From positions 1 to 64,000 of the forward strand of contig PABK01000061.1 in the NCBI GenBank assembly GCA_002699145.1: 64,000 nt of DNA. Direction: 5' to 3'. The position numbers and the translations under genes were made by a program. This DNA is from Halioglobus sp. (GTDB lineage Bacteria > Pseudomonadota > Gammaproteobacteria > Pseudomonadales > Halieaceae). Shown in pieces: positions 33,303-41,333 of this stretch. A model generated the notes under the pieces. The model did no database searches, had not been told where the DNA came from, and worked only from the letters and a program-made list of their open reading frames with translations. Within the stretch, counting starts at the first letter, position 1. Each line of letters begins with the position of its first letter.

Positions 33303-34113
33303 GAAGCCTGCCCGGGCTGGTGTCGAGCCGTGCCTGTAGTCGGGGCCTTGCCTGTAGTTGGGTCCGGTGTCTGTGCGCTCGCGTCCTGGCCCCCCGCGCC
33401 GGCGGGTAGTACTGGTAGGTCGGGTCGGGGTCGAACCAGTCCCAATCGTCCATGAGCATCGCGGTCAGGCCGTGCCAGTTCGCGCAGCCATGCACCGAGT
33501 AGCAGTGACAGTGCGGATGCGCGAGCTTCTCGCGCACACGCGCCAGGCGTTTTTCGATGGCCTTGACCCCGACGTTGAACGTGGCGGCTAGCAGTTTGCG
33601 TGGCATGCCATGTAGCACCCCGTGTAGCAGGCGCATGTCATCGCGGCTCAGCTCGACGCCGTTGTGCAGGGCCAGCACCTGGCGTTCGCGGTCCAGGCGT
33701 TGCAGCCAGCCGTGGTAGAGGGTGTCGAGTTCGATAAACGTAATGCTGCCATCGATGCCCCCGTCCGCGGCGCGCTGCCTGGCGATGAACATGCGAATCC
33801 ACTGCCCCTGGGCGCTGCACACGTTGGCCCGTGCCTGGACGGCCACGCCGGTATTGATGATCCCGAGGTCCTGCCGGTGATAGAAGTCCGCGTCGGTAAA
33901 GGCCACCTCGGAGTGGCTGAAATCGTCCATACGCATTTCCGGCACATAGGGTGCCGGTATGCCGAACAGGCGGCAGTTCAACTCGCTGATTTGCGTGTAG
34001 TACAGGTCCGGCCCCTTGTGGAAGCGTCCCTGCAAGGTGGTTGCGGGCCGACCCGGTCGGTCCTGCGCGGTGGGTTGCTGCTGATGCGGCATTGCGTATT
34101 CGCCCCCGTCCAT
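33295..34113 (-). CDS. LuxR-type regulator paralogue C
   Basis: A 272-residue protein, the longest of the three. The N-terminus has GRFHKGPDLYYTQISEL and FGIPAPYVPEMRMDDF, the HTH is LSRDDMRLLHGVLHG followed by GVKAIEKRLARVREKL, and the tail carries HPHCHCYSVHGCANWHGL, DWDWFD and DPTYQYYP. A basic C-terminal extension of about 35 residues (RTRAHRHRTQLQARPR) is unique to it. The start may instead be the ATG at 34092. The array C-B-A looks like two tandem duplications. Confidence 0.77.
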   Translation of the reverse strand: MDGGEYAMPHQQQPTAQDRPGRPATTLQGRFHKGPDLYYTQISELNCRLFGIPAPYVPEMRMDDFSHSEVAFTDADFYHRQDLGIINTGVAVQARANVCSAQGQWIRMFIARQRAADGGIDGSITFIELDTLYHGWLQRLDRERQVLALHNGVELSRDDMRLLHGVLHGMPRKLLAATFNVGVKAIEKRLARVREKLAHPHCHCYSVHGCANWHGLTAMLMDDWDWFDPDPTYQYYPPARGARTRAHRHRTQLQARPRLQARLDTSPGRLQK

Positions 34114-34353
34114 GGTGTTCTGGCACCCGCCGGCGACTGCAGCCAGGCCGGCGAGTATGGTCTGGATCCGAGGTAACGCTCGCGGACATGCGACGCAATC
34201 CCGCGCCGTAATGCCCGCCCCGCTCTTATGCTAACGGCTCCTGCCCAGGTAGAATGCCGCAGAGGCGCTGCGCGGTAAAGCCTGGTAGGCAAGGCCCTAC
34301 CCGTGTCGCGGGGTGGACAGAAACTGTCGGTGGCCGGCCGGGGGCGCGGCGCG

Positions 34354-35073
34354 CTAGAAAATCTCGTCGAAGAAATCCAGCATGGCGCGCCAGGAGCGCG
34401 CGTCGGCTTTGGCGCTGTAGACGGTGCCGAAGTCCGGGTTGTTCGCCCCCGGGCGGGTGAAGCCGTGCATGGTGTCGCCGTAGGCCACCAGTTGCCAGTC
34501 CGCGCCGCGGCGTGTCATCTCCGCCTTGAACGCGGCCACCTGCTGTGGCGGCACCAGCGGGTCGTCCTCGCCATGCAGCGCGAGTACGCTGGCGGTAATC
34601 GGCTCGCTGCGCAGTTCGTTGCCCTCGAGGCCGCCGTGGAAGGACACCACCCCGGCGACCTCGTCGCTGGCCCGGGCCAGGTCCAGCACGGCGGTGCCGC
34701 CGAAACAGTAGCCGATGGCGGCAATGCGCGCGGGGTCGCCGCCCGGGATGCGCCTGGCTGCCTCCAGCGCGGCGAGCATGCGCGCCGTCAGCAGCGCCCG
34801 GTCGCCCAGGAAGGGGCCCAGCGTGTCCATCAGCTTCGCCATGTCGGACTCGGTCCTGCCCTGGCCGTAGATGTCGATGGCGAAGGCGATGTAACCGGCG
34901 TCGGCGAGCTTCGCCGCCTTGTCGTGCACCTCCTCGACCAGCCCGTCCCAGGCGTGGGTCACCAGTACCACCGGCAGGGGGCCGCTGGCCCCCTCCGGGG
35001 TGTAGTAGACACCCTTGCAGGTCAGAGCGCCGTCGTCGGCGGGGTAGTCGTAGGGGGTTGCGATGCTGCTCAT
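34354..35073 (-). CDS. Dienelactone hydrolase family protein
   Basis: A 239-residue alpha/beta hydrolase with the dienelactone hydrolase triad: Cys123 in GYCFGG, Asp171 in GEDDP and His203 in TMHGF. Such enzymes open enol-lactones of aromatic catabolism or hydrolyse related esters. It lies 50 bp downstream of the nitroreductase gene and probably shares its transcript. Its end is 240 bp from the start of the LuxR array, which also runs on the minus strand. Confidence 0.9.
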   Translation of the reverse strand: MSSIATPYDYPADDGALTCKGVYYTPEGASGPLPVVLVTHAWDGLVEEVHDKAAKLADAGYIAFAIDIYGQGRTESDMAKLMDTLGPFLGDRALLTARMLAALEAARRIPGGDPARIAAIGYCFGGTAVLDLARASDEVAGVVSFHGGLEGNELRSEPITASVLALHGEDDPLVPPQQVAAFKAEMTRRGADWQLVAYGDTMHGFTRPGANNPDFGTVYSAKADARSWRAMLDFFDEIF

Positions 35074-35123
35074 GTCTGCGTCCTTGTCCGGTTGAAGGTG
35101 CTACCGGGCATTGTAGGGCGTTC

Positions 35124-35780
35124 CTACCAGGCGTCCAGGTGCAGCACCCCGTCCAGCGGCTTGCGCGGCGCGGCGCGGAAGTCGGTGCCCTGCGTGTGCG
35201 CCACAGGCACCAGGGCGACCTGCGCCACGTCCGCGGGGATGCCCAGTATCTCGCCCACCTCCTTTTCGTGCACCAGGTGCAGGGTGGTCCAGCAGGTGCC
35301 GATGCCGCGCTCGCGGGCGGCCAGCATGAAGCTCCACACCGCCGGCAGGATGGAGCCGTACAGCGCCGCCTGCAGCGCCAGTGGCGCCCCGGGCTGGTCC
35401 GGCCGGCCGCCGCAGCAGGGGATGAGCAGGGCGGGTACCCGGTGCAGGTTGTCCGCCAGGTAGCGCGCGGAGTCCAACACCCGGGCCTGGGTGGGCGCCA
35501 TGGCGGGGTCATCCTTGTGTTGCTCGGTGGGCTGGTTCGGGCCGGCGGCGTAATCATCGAAGGCGCGCCGGTAGAGGGTGGCGATGGCGGCGCGTTTGGC
35601 CGGATCGGTGACCAGTACGAAGTGCCAGCCCTGGGAATTCGACCCCGAGGGTCCCTGCAGGGCGATCTCCAGGGCTTCGCGCACCAGCGCCATGTCCAGC
35701 GGCCTGTCCAGGTCCAGGCGTTTGCGCACCGCGCGGGTGGTGGTCAGCACCTCGTCGGCGCTCAGGTTCAGGTGGGACAT
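35124..35780 (-). CDS. Nitroreductase family FMN-dependent oxidoreductase
   Basis: A 218-residue flavoprotein with the FMN-phosphate region TRAVRKRLDLDRPL, the GPSGSNSQGWHFVLV block, and GIGTCWTTLHL near the dimer-interface flavin site. The family reduces quinones, nitro groups or enones with NAD(P)H. The ATG at 35780 (MSHLNL) has AGGAG seven bases upstream and is preferred to 35837. It is divergent from the acyl-CoA dehydrogenase at 35978 with operator F between them. Confidence 0.88.
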   Translation of the reverse strand: MSHLNLSADEVLTTTRAVRKRLDLDRPLDMALVREALEIALQGPSGSNSQGWHFVLVTDPAKRAAIATLYRRAFDDYAAGPNQPTEQHKDDPAMAPTQARVLDSARYLADNLHRVPALLIPCCGGRPDQPGAPLALQAALYGSILPAVWSFMLAARERGIGTCWTTLHLVHEKEVGEILGIPADVAQVALVPVAHTQGTDFRAAPRKPLDGVLHLDAW

Positions 35781-35864
35781 GGGTGGACTCCTGTCGGGGT
35801 GGCTGGAGGCGGGGCCGGGCGCCCGCGGTCGGGACAAAGTCTAGGCCAGTTATGGTATAAAATA

Positions 35865-35886
35865 AAACAGTATCGCCTGATTGTTT
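35865..35886. promoter_or_regulatory. Operator F between nitroreductase and acyl-CoA dehydrogenase
   Basis: Left arm AAACAGTAT, right arm TGATTGTTT, 4-bp spacer; a near-perfect palindrome. On the plus strand TTGTTT (35881-35886) is followed after 17 bp by TAGCAT (35904-35909), a good promoter for the gene at 35978. No equally good reverse promoter is seen. Confidence 0.7.
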
Positions 35887-35977
35887 TGGGCAGACCCCTT
35901 TGCTAGCATGGTCGGCCAGCGCGTCGGCGCCAGCGGGCGGCGGCCTCCCGATCATATTCAGCGAGCAAGGGTACAGC

Positions 35978-37093
35978 GTGGATTTTTCCCTCAGCGAGGA
36001 ACAGGTTCTGCTGCGCGACAGCGTGCAGCGCTACGCGGCGGAGCAGGGGGGCGTGGAGCGTCACCGCAGGCTCGCCGCCGGCGAGCCCGGGTTCGACCCG
36101 CAGGCCTGGGCGCGCTTCGCGGAGCTGGGCTGGCTGGCGGTGCCTTTCACCGACGCCGACGGGGGGTTCGACGGTGGCGCCGTGGAACTCATGCTCATCG
36201 GCGAGGCCCTCGGCGCCGCCATGATGCGCGAGCCCTACCTGCATACCGTCGTCACCTGTGGCGGCCTGCTGCAACGCGGCGGCAACGCGCAGCAGCGCGC
36301 GCGTCATATCCCGGGCATCATCGAGGGCGCGGCCCAGTGGGCCCTGGCCTGCGTCGAAACCGGCAGCGATTACGACCTGACCCGCGTGGCCACGCGGGCC
36401 GGGGCGCAGGGCGAGGGCTATCGCCTGGACGGCGCCAAGATCGCCGTGCTCAACGGCCACTGCGCGGACCACTTTATCGTCACCGCACAGTGCGCGCGCG
36501 GGCTGACCCTGTTTGTCGTCGATGCCAACGCGGCGGGACTGCGCCGCGAAACGTTTACCGCGGTCGACGGCGGCCGCGGTGCGCACCTGCACTTCGACGG
36601 CGTGGACCTGGACGCGGACAGCGTGCTGGGCGCCGAGGGCGAGGGCGCCGCGCTGCTGGAGCGCGTGCTGGACACGGCTATCGTCGCCATGGGCGCCGAG
36701 GCGCTGGGCGCCATGCAGGCGCTGCTGGACGCCACTGTCGAGTACACCCGCACCCGCGAGCAGTTCGGCCAGCCGATCAGCCGCTTCCAGGTGCTGCAGC
36801 ACCGCATGGCCGATATGTACCTCAAGGTCGAGGAGACGCGCTCGCTGTTGCTCAACGCCGCCATCGCGGTGGACCAGGACAGCCCCGGGCGCGCCGCGGC
36901 CTGTGCCGCACTCAAGGTGAAGCTCGCCGAGGCCGGCCGTCACGTCTCCCAGGAAGCGGTGCAACTGCACGGCGGCATCGGCATGACCGATGAACTGGCG
37001 GTGGGGCACCACTACAAGCGACTGATGCTGCTCGGCCGCCTCTACGGTGACGAGAACCACTACCTGCAGAAGTACGTCGGCCTCGCCGCCTGA
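35978..37093 (+). CDS. Acyl-CoA dehydrogenase family protein
   Basis: A 371-residue protein with the acyl-CoA dehydrogenase fold: VDFSLSEEQVLLRDSVQRY at the N-terminus, EYTRTREQFGQPISRFQVLQHRMADMY in the helical domain and EAVQLHGGIGMTDELAVGHHYKRL near the end. The mid-domain substrate/FAD signature is degenerate (ALACVETGSDYDL), as in the smaller partner subunits of heterotetrameric steroid-type dehydrogenases. I chose the GTG at 35978 because it begins the family similarity. The gene is under operator F. Confidence 0.87.
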   Translation: MDFSLSEEQVLLRDSVQRYAAEQGGVERHRRLAAGEPGFDPQAWARFAELGWLAVPFTDADGGFDGGAVELMLIGEALGAAMMREPYLHTVVTCGGLLQRGGNAQQRARHIPGIIEGAAQWALACVETGSDYDLTRVATRAGAQGEGYRLDGAKIAVLNGHCADHFIVTAQCARGLTLFVVDANAAGLRRETFTAVDGGRGAHLHFDGVDLDADSVLGAEGEGAALLERVLDTAIVAMGAEALGAMQALLDATVEYTRTREQFGQPISRFQVLQHRMADMYLKVEETRSLLLNAAIAVDQDSPGRAAACAALKVKLAEAGRHVSQEAVQLHGGIGMTDELAVGHHYKRLMLLGRLYGDENHYLQKYVGLAA

Positions 37094-37096
37094 GTC

Positions 37097-38008
37097 TCAG
37101 CGCGCGGCGCGCCCCAGCGTCGCCAGCGCCGATCCCGCCACCACCAGCAGCGCGCCCAGCGCCCCCAGCCAGTCCAGCGGCTCTGCAGCGATAGATGTGT
37201 CCAGCCACCGGTTGAACAGCCAGGTGAAGAACAGTGTCAGCAGTGGCACCAGCGGCAGCACCGCGCTGACCCTGGACGATTCCCAGTGGCTCATCGCCAG
37301 GCCGAAACAGCCGTAGGCGATAATCGTGTTGAGGCCGCAGAAGGCCAGCAACAGCAGCGCCGTGGTATCCAGTTGCATGACCTGTAGCGGCTGCGCCAGC
37401 GGCAGCAGCAGCACACTGCCGCCCAGGCACACGGCCAGCAGGATGTCCCTGGCGTGGAAATCGAGCAGCAGTTGCCGTTGCGCCAGGCCGTAGCATGTCC
37501 ACAGCACGGCTGCGCCGACGAGTAGCGCCGCACCCAGCAGGTAGCTGTCGCTGGTGACGATACTGGCGCTGATACGTTGGTGAAAAAACAGGCCCAGACC
37601 CAGCGCGAGGGCGACCAGGCCGGCCCACTGGCGCGGCGCAAAGTCTTCGCCGAAGAAAGCCACGCTGGCCAGCAGCAGTAACAGCGGCGCGATCTGGATG
37701 AGAACCTGGGAGGCGCCAGGGTTGACCCGGTCAAGGCCCAGCACGTAAAGCACGTAGTTGCCCACCAGGCCGAGCAGCGCGACGACAGACCAGGCCAGGT
37801 GGGGGCGCGTGAAAAGGCGACGCAGCTGCGCACCGCTGTGGTGGCCGTACCAGGCCAGCGCGATGACAGCGGAAATACTGAAGCGGTACCAGGTCGCGGT
37901 GAGCGCATCCATGTGCGCCAGCACCGCCTTCAGGCCCAACGGCAGCAGGCCCCACATCAATGCGGTGACCAGGGCAAAGGTCAGGCCCAGCTTCCAGTTG
38001 CGGGCCAC
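37097..38008 (-). CDS. EamA/DMT-family transporter
   Basis: A 303-residue inner-membrane protein with ten predicted helices in two five-helix EamA repeats (for example LTFALVTALMWGLLPLGLKAVL and AALLVGAAVLWTCYGLAQRQLLL). Members export amino acids or metabolites; the substrate is not predictable. The GTG start at 38008 is 7 bp after the TetR stop codon, so the two are probably one transcript. It is convergent with the acyl-CoA dehydrogenase (3 bp between). Confidence 0.88.
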   Translation of the reverse strand: MARNWKLGLTFALVTALMWGLLPLGLKAVLAHMDALTATWYRFSISAVIALAWYGHHSGAQLRRLFTRPHLAWSVVALLGLVGNYVLYVLGLDRVNPGASQVLIQIAPLLLLLASVAFFGEDFAPRQWAGLVALALGLGLFFHQRISASIVTSDSYLLGAALLVGAAVLWTCYGLAQRQLLLDFHARDILLAVCLGGSVLLLPLAQPLQVMQLDTTALLLLAFCGLNTIIAYGCFGLAMSHWESSRVSAVLPLVPLLTLFFTWLFNRWLDTSIAAEPLDWLGALGALLVVAGSALATLGRAAR

Positions 38009-38015
38009 GGCGGGA

Positions 38016-38708
38016 TCAGGTGCTGGAGTGCCGCCCGATGGCGGTGCTCCCGCCTTCCTTGAAAATTTCTTCGAGGCGGTCGCAGAGGTAGTCGATCAGG
38101 CGCTCGACGCGCGCCTCACGGTCGGTCATCAGGCGACTGCTGGCCATGCCCTCCATCATGAACCTGCTGACGTCCATGGCCAGGAGAAAACGGTCGCCGG
38201 TCGCCAGCCACTCGGTGAACAGTGTCCCGTTGCACTCCAGTACATGCTGCTCGAACACCTGCTGGGAGCTTTCCAGAATGGCGCGCAGCTCCGGGTCCGT
38301 GCGGCTGGCAAAACTCAACTCGTTGTACACGGTGAACAGGTCGCCGTTAAGGTAATCCCAGTACGCCCGGATGCCCGCGCGCCGCCGCGCGGCGCCGGTC
38401 AGCGACGCGGGGATCTCGCCGATGCGCCGGGTGTAGTCTTCGAGGAGCTTGTCGTGCAGGTACTCCACCGCCGCCTGGATCAATTCGGTCTTGGAGGGGA
38501 AGTGGTGCAGCATGGCGCCGCGGGAGACCCCCGCGGACTGCGCCACCTTGGCCGTGGTGACGTTGGTGTAACCCAGTTCGATGAAGCAGTTGATCGCCGC
38601 GTCGAGGATGCGATCGCGGGTCATGGCGCTTTTCTGCGCCTGCCAGCTGATATCCCCGTCCCGTTCCGTGGGCCTGCGTTTAGCCGCAGGGTCTTTTTTC
38701 GCCGCCAT
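38016..38708 (-). CDS. TetR-family transcriptional regulator
   Basis: A 230-residue repressor-type protein with an N-terminal TetR helix-turn-helix (RDRILDAAINCFIELGYTNVTTAKVAQ, then SAGVSRGAMLHHFPSKTELI, about residues 31-75) and an all-helical ligand domain. It begins with a basic 28-residue extension. A degenerate copy of the 22-bp operator lies about 30-50 bp before its start codon, consistent with autoregulation. It is the only TetR gene in the window and so the best local candidate for the regulon repressor; this is inference. It is followed by the EamA gene. Confidence 0.92.
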   Translation of the reverse strand: MAAKKDPAAKRRPTERDGDISWQAQKSAMTRDRILDAAINCFIELGYTNVTTAKVAQSAGVSRGAMLHHFPSKTELIQAAVEYLHDKLLEDYTRRIGEIPASLTGAARRRAGIRAYWDYLNGDLFTVYNELSFASRTDPELRAILESSQQVFEQHVLECNGTLFTEWLATGDRFLLAMDVSRFMMEGMASSRLMTDREARVERLIDYLCDRLEEIFKEGGSTAIGRHSST

Positions 38709-38733
38709 GCGCGCCGCGCCTCGCTGGGAATAA

Positions 38734-38755
38734 TTAAAAACCGACCTGACTGATT
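38734..38755. promoter_or_regulatory. Operator H (degenerate) before the TetR gene
   Basis: Right arm TGACTGATT matches the consensus, but the left arm TTAAAAACC is poor. A second palindrome, CTGATT-A-AATCAG (38750-38762), abuts it, so the right arm may be read as paired half-sites in another orientation. Such a weaker site would fit autoregulation. Confidence 0.45.
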
Positions 38756-38809
38756 AAATCAGGACAAGAGTCGTTAATTATAGCCGAACGCCGCGCGCTC
38801 AGCTATCCC

Positions 38810-40276
38810 TCACTCGTTGATGCCGCCCAGGCACAGGTACTTGATCTCCAGGTAGTCGTCGATGCCGTACTTCGACCCCTCGCGCCCGATGCCCGACTCC
38901 TTGACGCCGCCGAAGGGCGCCACCTCGGTGGAGATGATGCCCTCGTTGACGCCGACGATGCCGTACTCCAGGCCTTCGCTCACACGCCAGATGCGGCCGA
39001 TGTCGCGGGCGTAAAAGTAGGCGGAGAGGCCGAAGGGCGTATCGTTGCCCATGCGGATTGCCTCTTCCTCGCTGTCGAAGCGTACCAGGGTCGCCACGGG
39101 GCCAAAGATCTCCTCGTGGTAGATGTCCATGTCGGCGTTGACGTCCGCCAGTACCGTGGGCCGGTAGAAGCCCTCGCCGTGTTCGCTGTCGACGCCGCCG
39201 CCGGTGAGCACCCGCGCGCCGCTGGCGGTGGCCTGCTCGACCAGGGCGCTGACCTTGGTCACCGCGTCGTCGTTGATCAGCGGGCCGATCTGCACGCCTT
39301 CCTCGGCGCCGTTGCCGACTTTCAACGCCTGTACCGCCGCCACCAGTTTCTCCGCGAAGGCGTCGAATACGCTGTCCTGCACGAGGATGCGGTTGGCGCA
39401 GACACAGGTCTGCCCGGCGTTGCGGTACTTGGAGGCCATGGCGCCGGCCACCGCCGCGTCGAGGTCGGCGTCGTCGAAGACGATGAACGGCGCGTTGCCG
39501 CCCAGTTCCATGGAGGTTTTCTTCACCGTCTCGGCGCACTGCGCCATGAGCACCTTGCCGATCTCGGTGGAGCCGGTGAAGGTCAGTTTGCGCACGCTGG
39601 GGTTGCCGGTCATTTCGCCGCCGATGGCGCGCGCGCTGTTGCCGGCGACCACGCTGAAGGCGCCGGCCGGCACGCCGGCGCGGTCGGCCAACTCGGCCAG
39701 CGCCAGCGCGCACAGCGGCGTCGCCGTGGCGGGCTTGAGTACCACCGTGCAGCCGCTGGCCAACGCCGGCGCCACCTTGCGCGTGATCATGGCGATGGGG
39801 AAGTTCCATGGCGTGATCGCGGCGACCACGCCCACCGGCTGCTTCAGCGTGACGATGCGCTGGTTGGGATTGTTGGCGGGGATGGTGTCGCCGTACACGC
39901 GTCGGCCTTCCTCGGCGAACCACTCGACGAAGGCGGCGCCGTAGGCGACCTCGCCGCGCGACTCGGCCAGGGGTTTGCCCTGCTCGGCGGTCATCAGCTG
40001 CGCCAGGTCTTCCTGGTTTTCCATGATCAGGTTGAACCAGCGGCGCAGGATGACCGCGCGTTCCTTGGCCACCACCTGGCCCCAGCCGGGCAGGGCGCGT
40101 TCGGCCGCCGCGATGGCGCGGCGGGTCTCGTCGGCCCCGGCGTTGGGGATACTGACGATCTCCTCGCGCGTTGCGGGGTTGCTTACCGCCATGGTGGCGC
40201 CGTTGTCGGCGTCCACCCAGGCGCCGTCGATGTACAGCTGGTTGCGCAGCAGCGAGGGGTCAGTCAGTGTGAGCAT
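38810..40276 (-). CDS. gabD: NAD(P)-dependent succinate-semialdehyde dehydrogenase-type aldehyde dehydrogenase
   Basis: A 488-residue aldehyde dehydrogenase. The catalytic Glu257 lies in SMELGGNAPFIVF and nucleophile Cys291 in NAGQTCVCANRILVQ, and the cofactor motif is FTGSTEIGK. The CVC pair and overall pattern match the GabD subgroup (succinate/glutarate semialdehyde). The pathway role is likely oxidation of an aldehyde produced by cleavage; GabD substrate identity is inferred only from similarity. It is the last gene of the minus-strand operon from 43879, 44 bp after the LLM gene. Confidence 0.88.
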   Translation of the reverse strand: MLTLTDPSLLRNQLYIDGAWVDADNGATMAVSNPATREEIVSIPNAGADETRRAIAAAERALPGWGQVVAKERAVILRRWFNLIMENQEDLAQLMTAEQGKPLAESRGEVAYGAAFVEWFAEEGRRVYGDTIPANNPNQRIVTLKQPVGVVAAITPWNFPIAMITRKVAPALASGCTVVLKPATATPLCALALAELADRAGVPAGAFSVVAGNSARAIGGEMTGNPSVRKLTFTGSTEIGKVLMAQCAETVKKTSMELGGNAPFIVFDDADLDAAVAGAMASKYRNAGQTCVCANRILVQDSVFDAFAEKLVAAVQALKVGNGAEEGVQIGPLINDDAVTKVSALVEQATASGARVLTGGGVDSEHGEGFYRPTVLADVNADMDIYHEEIFGPVATLVRFDSEEEAIRMGNDTPFGLSAYFYARDIGRIWRVSEGLEYGIVGVNEGIISTEVAPFGGVKESGIGREGSKYGIDDYLEIKYLCLGGINE

Positions 40277-40320
40277 GGAACAGGAATCTCCAGGTTAAAG
40301 CCCGTGTGAAGAGGGCGAGT

Positions 40321-41310
40321 CTACTTGCCGGCGAGCCGGGCGACAACGGGCGCAAAGGCCTCGACCATGTTGTTTTCGCCGTCGTCCATCACCGAGATAT
40401 AGGAAATGCCGTAGGTTTCCCGCCGGCGTTGCAATTCGTCGCAAATGAAGTCCACGCTGCCGATCAGGCAGTGCGGGTGTGCCAGGATGTCCTCGGCGCT
40501 CATCCCCAGCGCCTCGCCGATTGCCGCGGCGGTGGCCTGCGCCTGGTCGGTGACAATCGTGTTGTAGGCGCCGATCTCCAGTTCGATGTCGGCAAAGCGT
40601 GCACCCGCGCCGTGGCGAATCCAGTCGATTTTTTCCGCCGTGGCCGCGGCGAGGCCCGAGCGCATGCCGTCGGGACCGAGCATGCCGGCGCGGTTGTTGA
40701 AGTTCAGGCTGACGATATCGGCCTCTGCGCCGGCGAACTCCAGGATTCTGCGGCTGCCGCCGCCGATCATCAGCGGCGGGTAGGGCGTTTGCGCTGGCGC
40801 CGGCAGGCCGTGAAAGCCGTTCCAGTTGACGTTGTCGCCGCGCAGCGCCAGCGGCTCCCCGGACATGAACGCCTTGTAGGCGTGGACGGATTCGGCGAAG
40901 CGCTCGAAACGCACCGGGAAATCGTCGAAGGGCAGGCCCACGGCCTCGTACTCGTTCCTGATCCAGCCCGCGCCGAGGCCGAACTCCAGCCTGCCGCCGG
41001 AGAGGTAGTCCAGTGTCGCCGCCTCCTTGGCCAGCATGACCGGGTGGCGGTAGTCGTTGCAGAATACCCGGCAGCCGACGCGCAGGGTCGTGGTCTGCTC
41101 CAGCGCCATGGCGATGGCCGGCATCGCCGCGAGCATTTGCGGCGGGTGGAAGGTCGCATCCAGGGCCGGCCCCGGGCTGAGCACGTGATCGGCGAGGAAG
41201 AACGTGGAATAGCCCAGCGTCTCGGTCCTGGCGATCAGGGTGCGCCAGTTCTGCGGCGAGTCGGTATTGAAACTCTGCAGGGAAAAGCGGAAAGGCCGGG
41301 CTTGGCTCAT
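40321..41310 (-). CDS. LLM-class flavin/F420-dependent oxidoreductase
   Basis: A 329-residue luciferase-like TIM-barrel protein with RTETLGYSTFFLADHV, a central SGGRLEFGLGAGWIRNEY and GGGSRRILEFAGAEADIVSLN, all hallmarks of the F420-dependent LLM branch. Flavin monooxygenase activity is equally possible, because no F420 biosynthesis gene is present in this window. I chose the ATG at 41310 (MSQARP) with GGAG upstream. It sits between the molybdopterin enzyme and the aldehyde dehydrogenase in one operon. Confidence 0.87.
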   Translation of the reverse strand: MSQARPFRFSLQSFNTDSPQNWRTLIARTETLGYSTFFLADHVLSPGPALDATFHPPQMLAAMPAIAMALEQTTTLRVGCRVFCNDYRHPVMLAKEAATLDYLSGGRLEFGLGAGWIRNEYEAVGLPFDDFPVRFERFAESVHAYKAFMSGEPLALRGDNVNWNGFHGLPAPAQTPYPPLMIGGGSRRILEFAGAEADIVSLNFNNRAGMLGPDGMRSGLAAATAEKIDWIRHGAGARFADIELEIGAYNTIVTDQAQATAAAIGEALGMSAEDILAHPHCLIGSVDFICDELQRRRETYGISYISVMDDGENNMVEAFAPVVARLAGK

Positions 41311-41333
41311 CGACAGGACTCCATGTCGGCGCG

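Noticed and set aside
35113-35127. GTAGG-GCGTT-CCTAC palindrome at the end of the nitroreductase gene
   Set aside because: A five-base stem overlapping a stop codon, with no T-tract or conserved position; likely chance.
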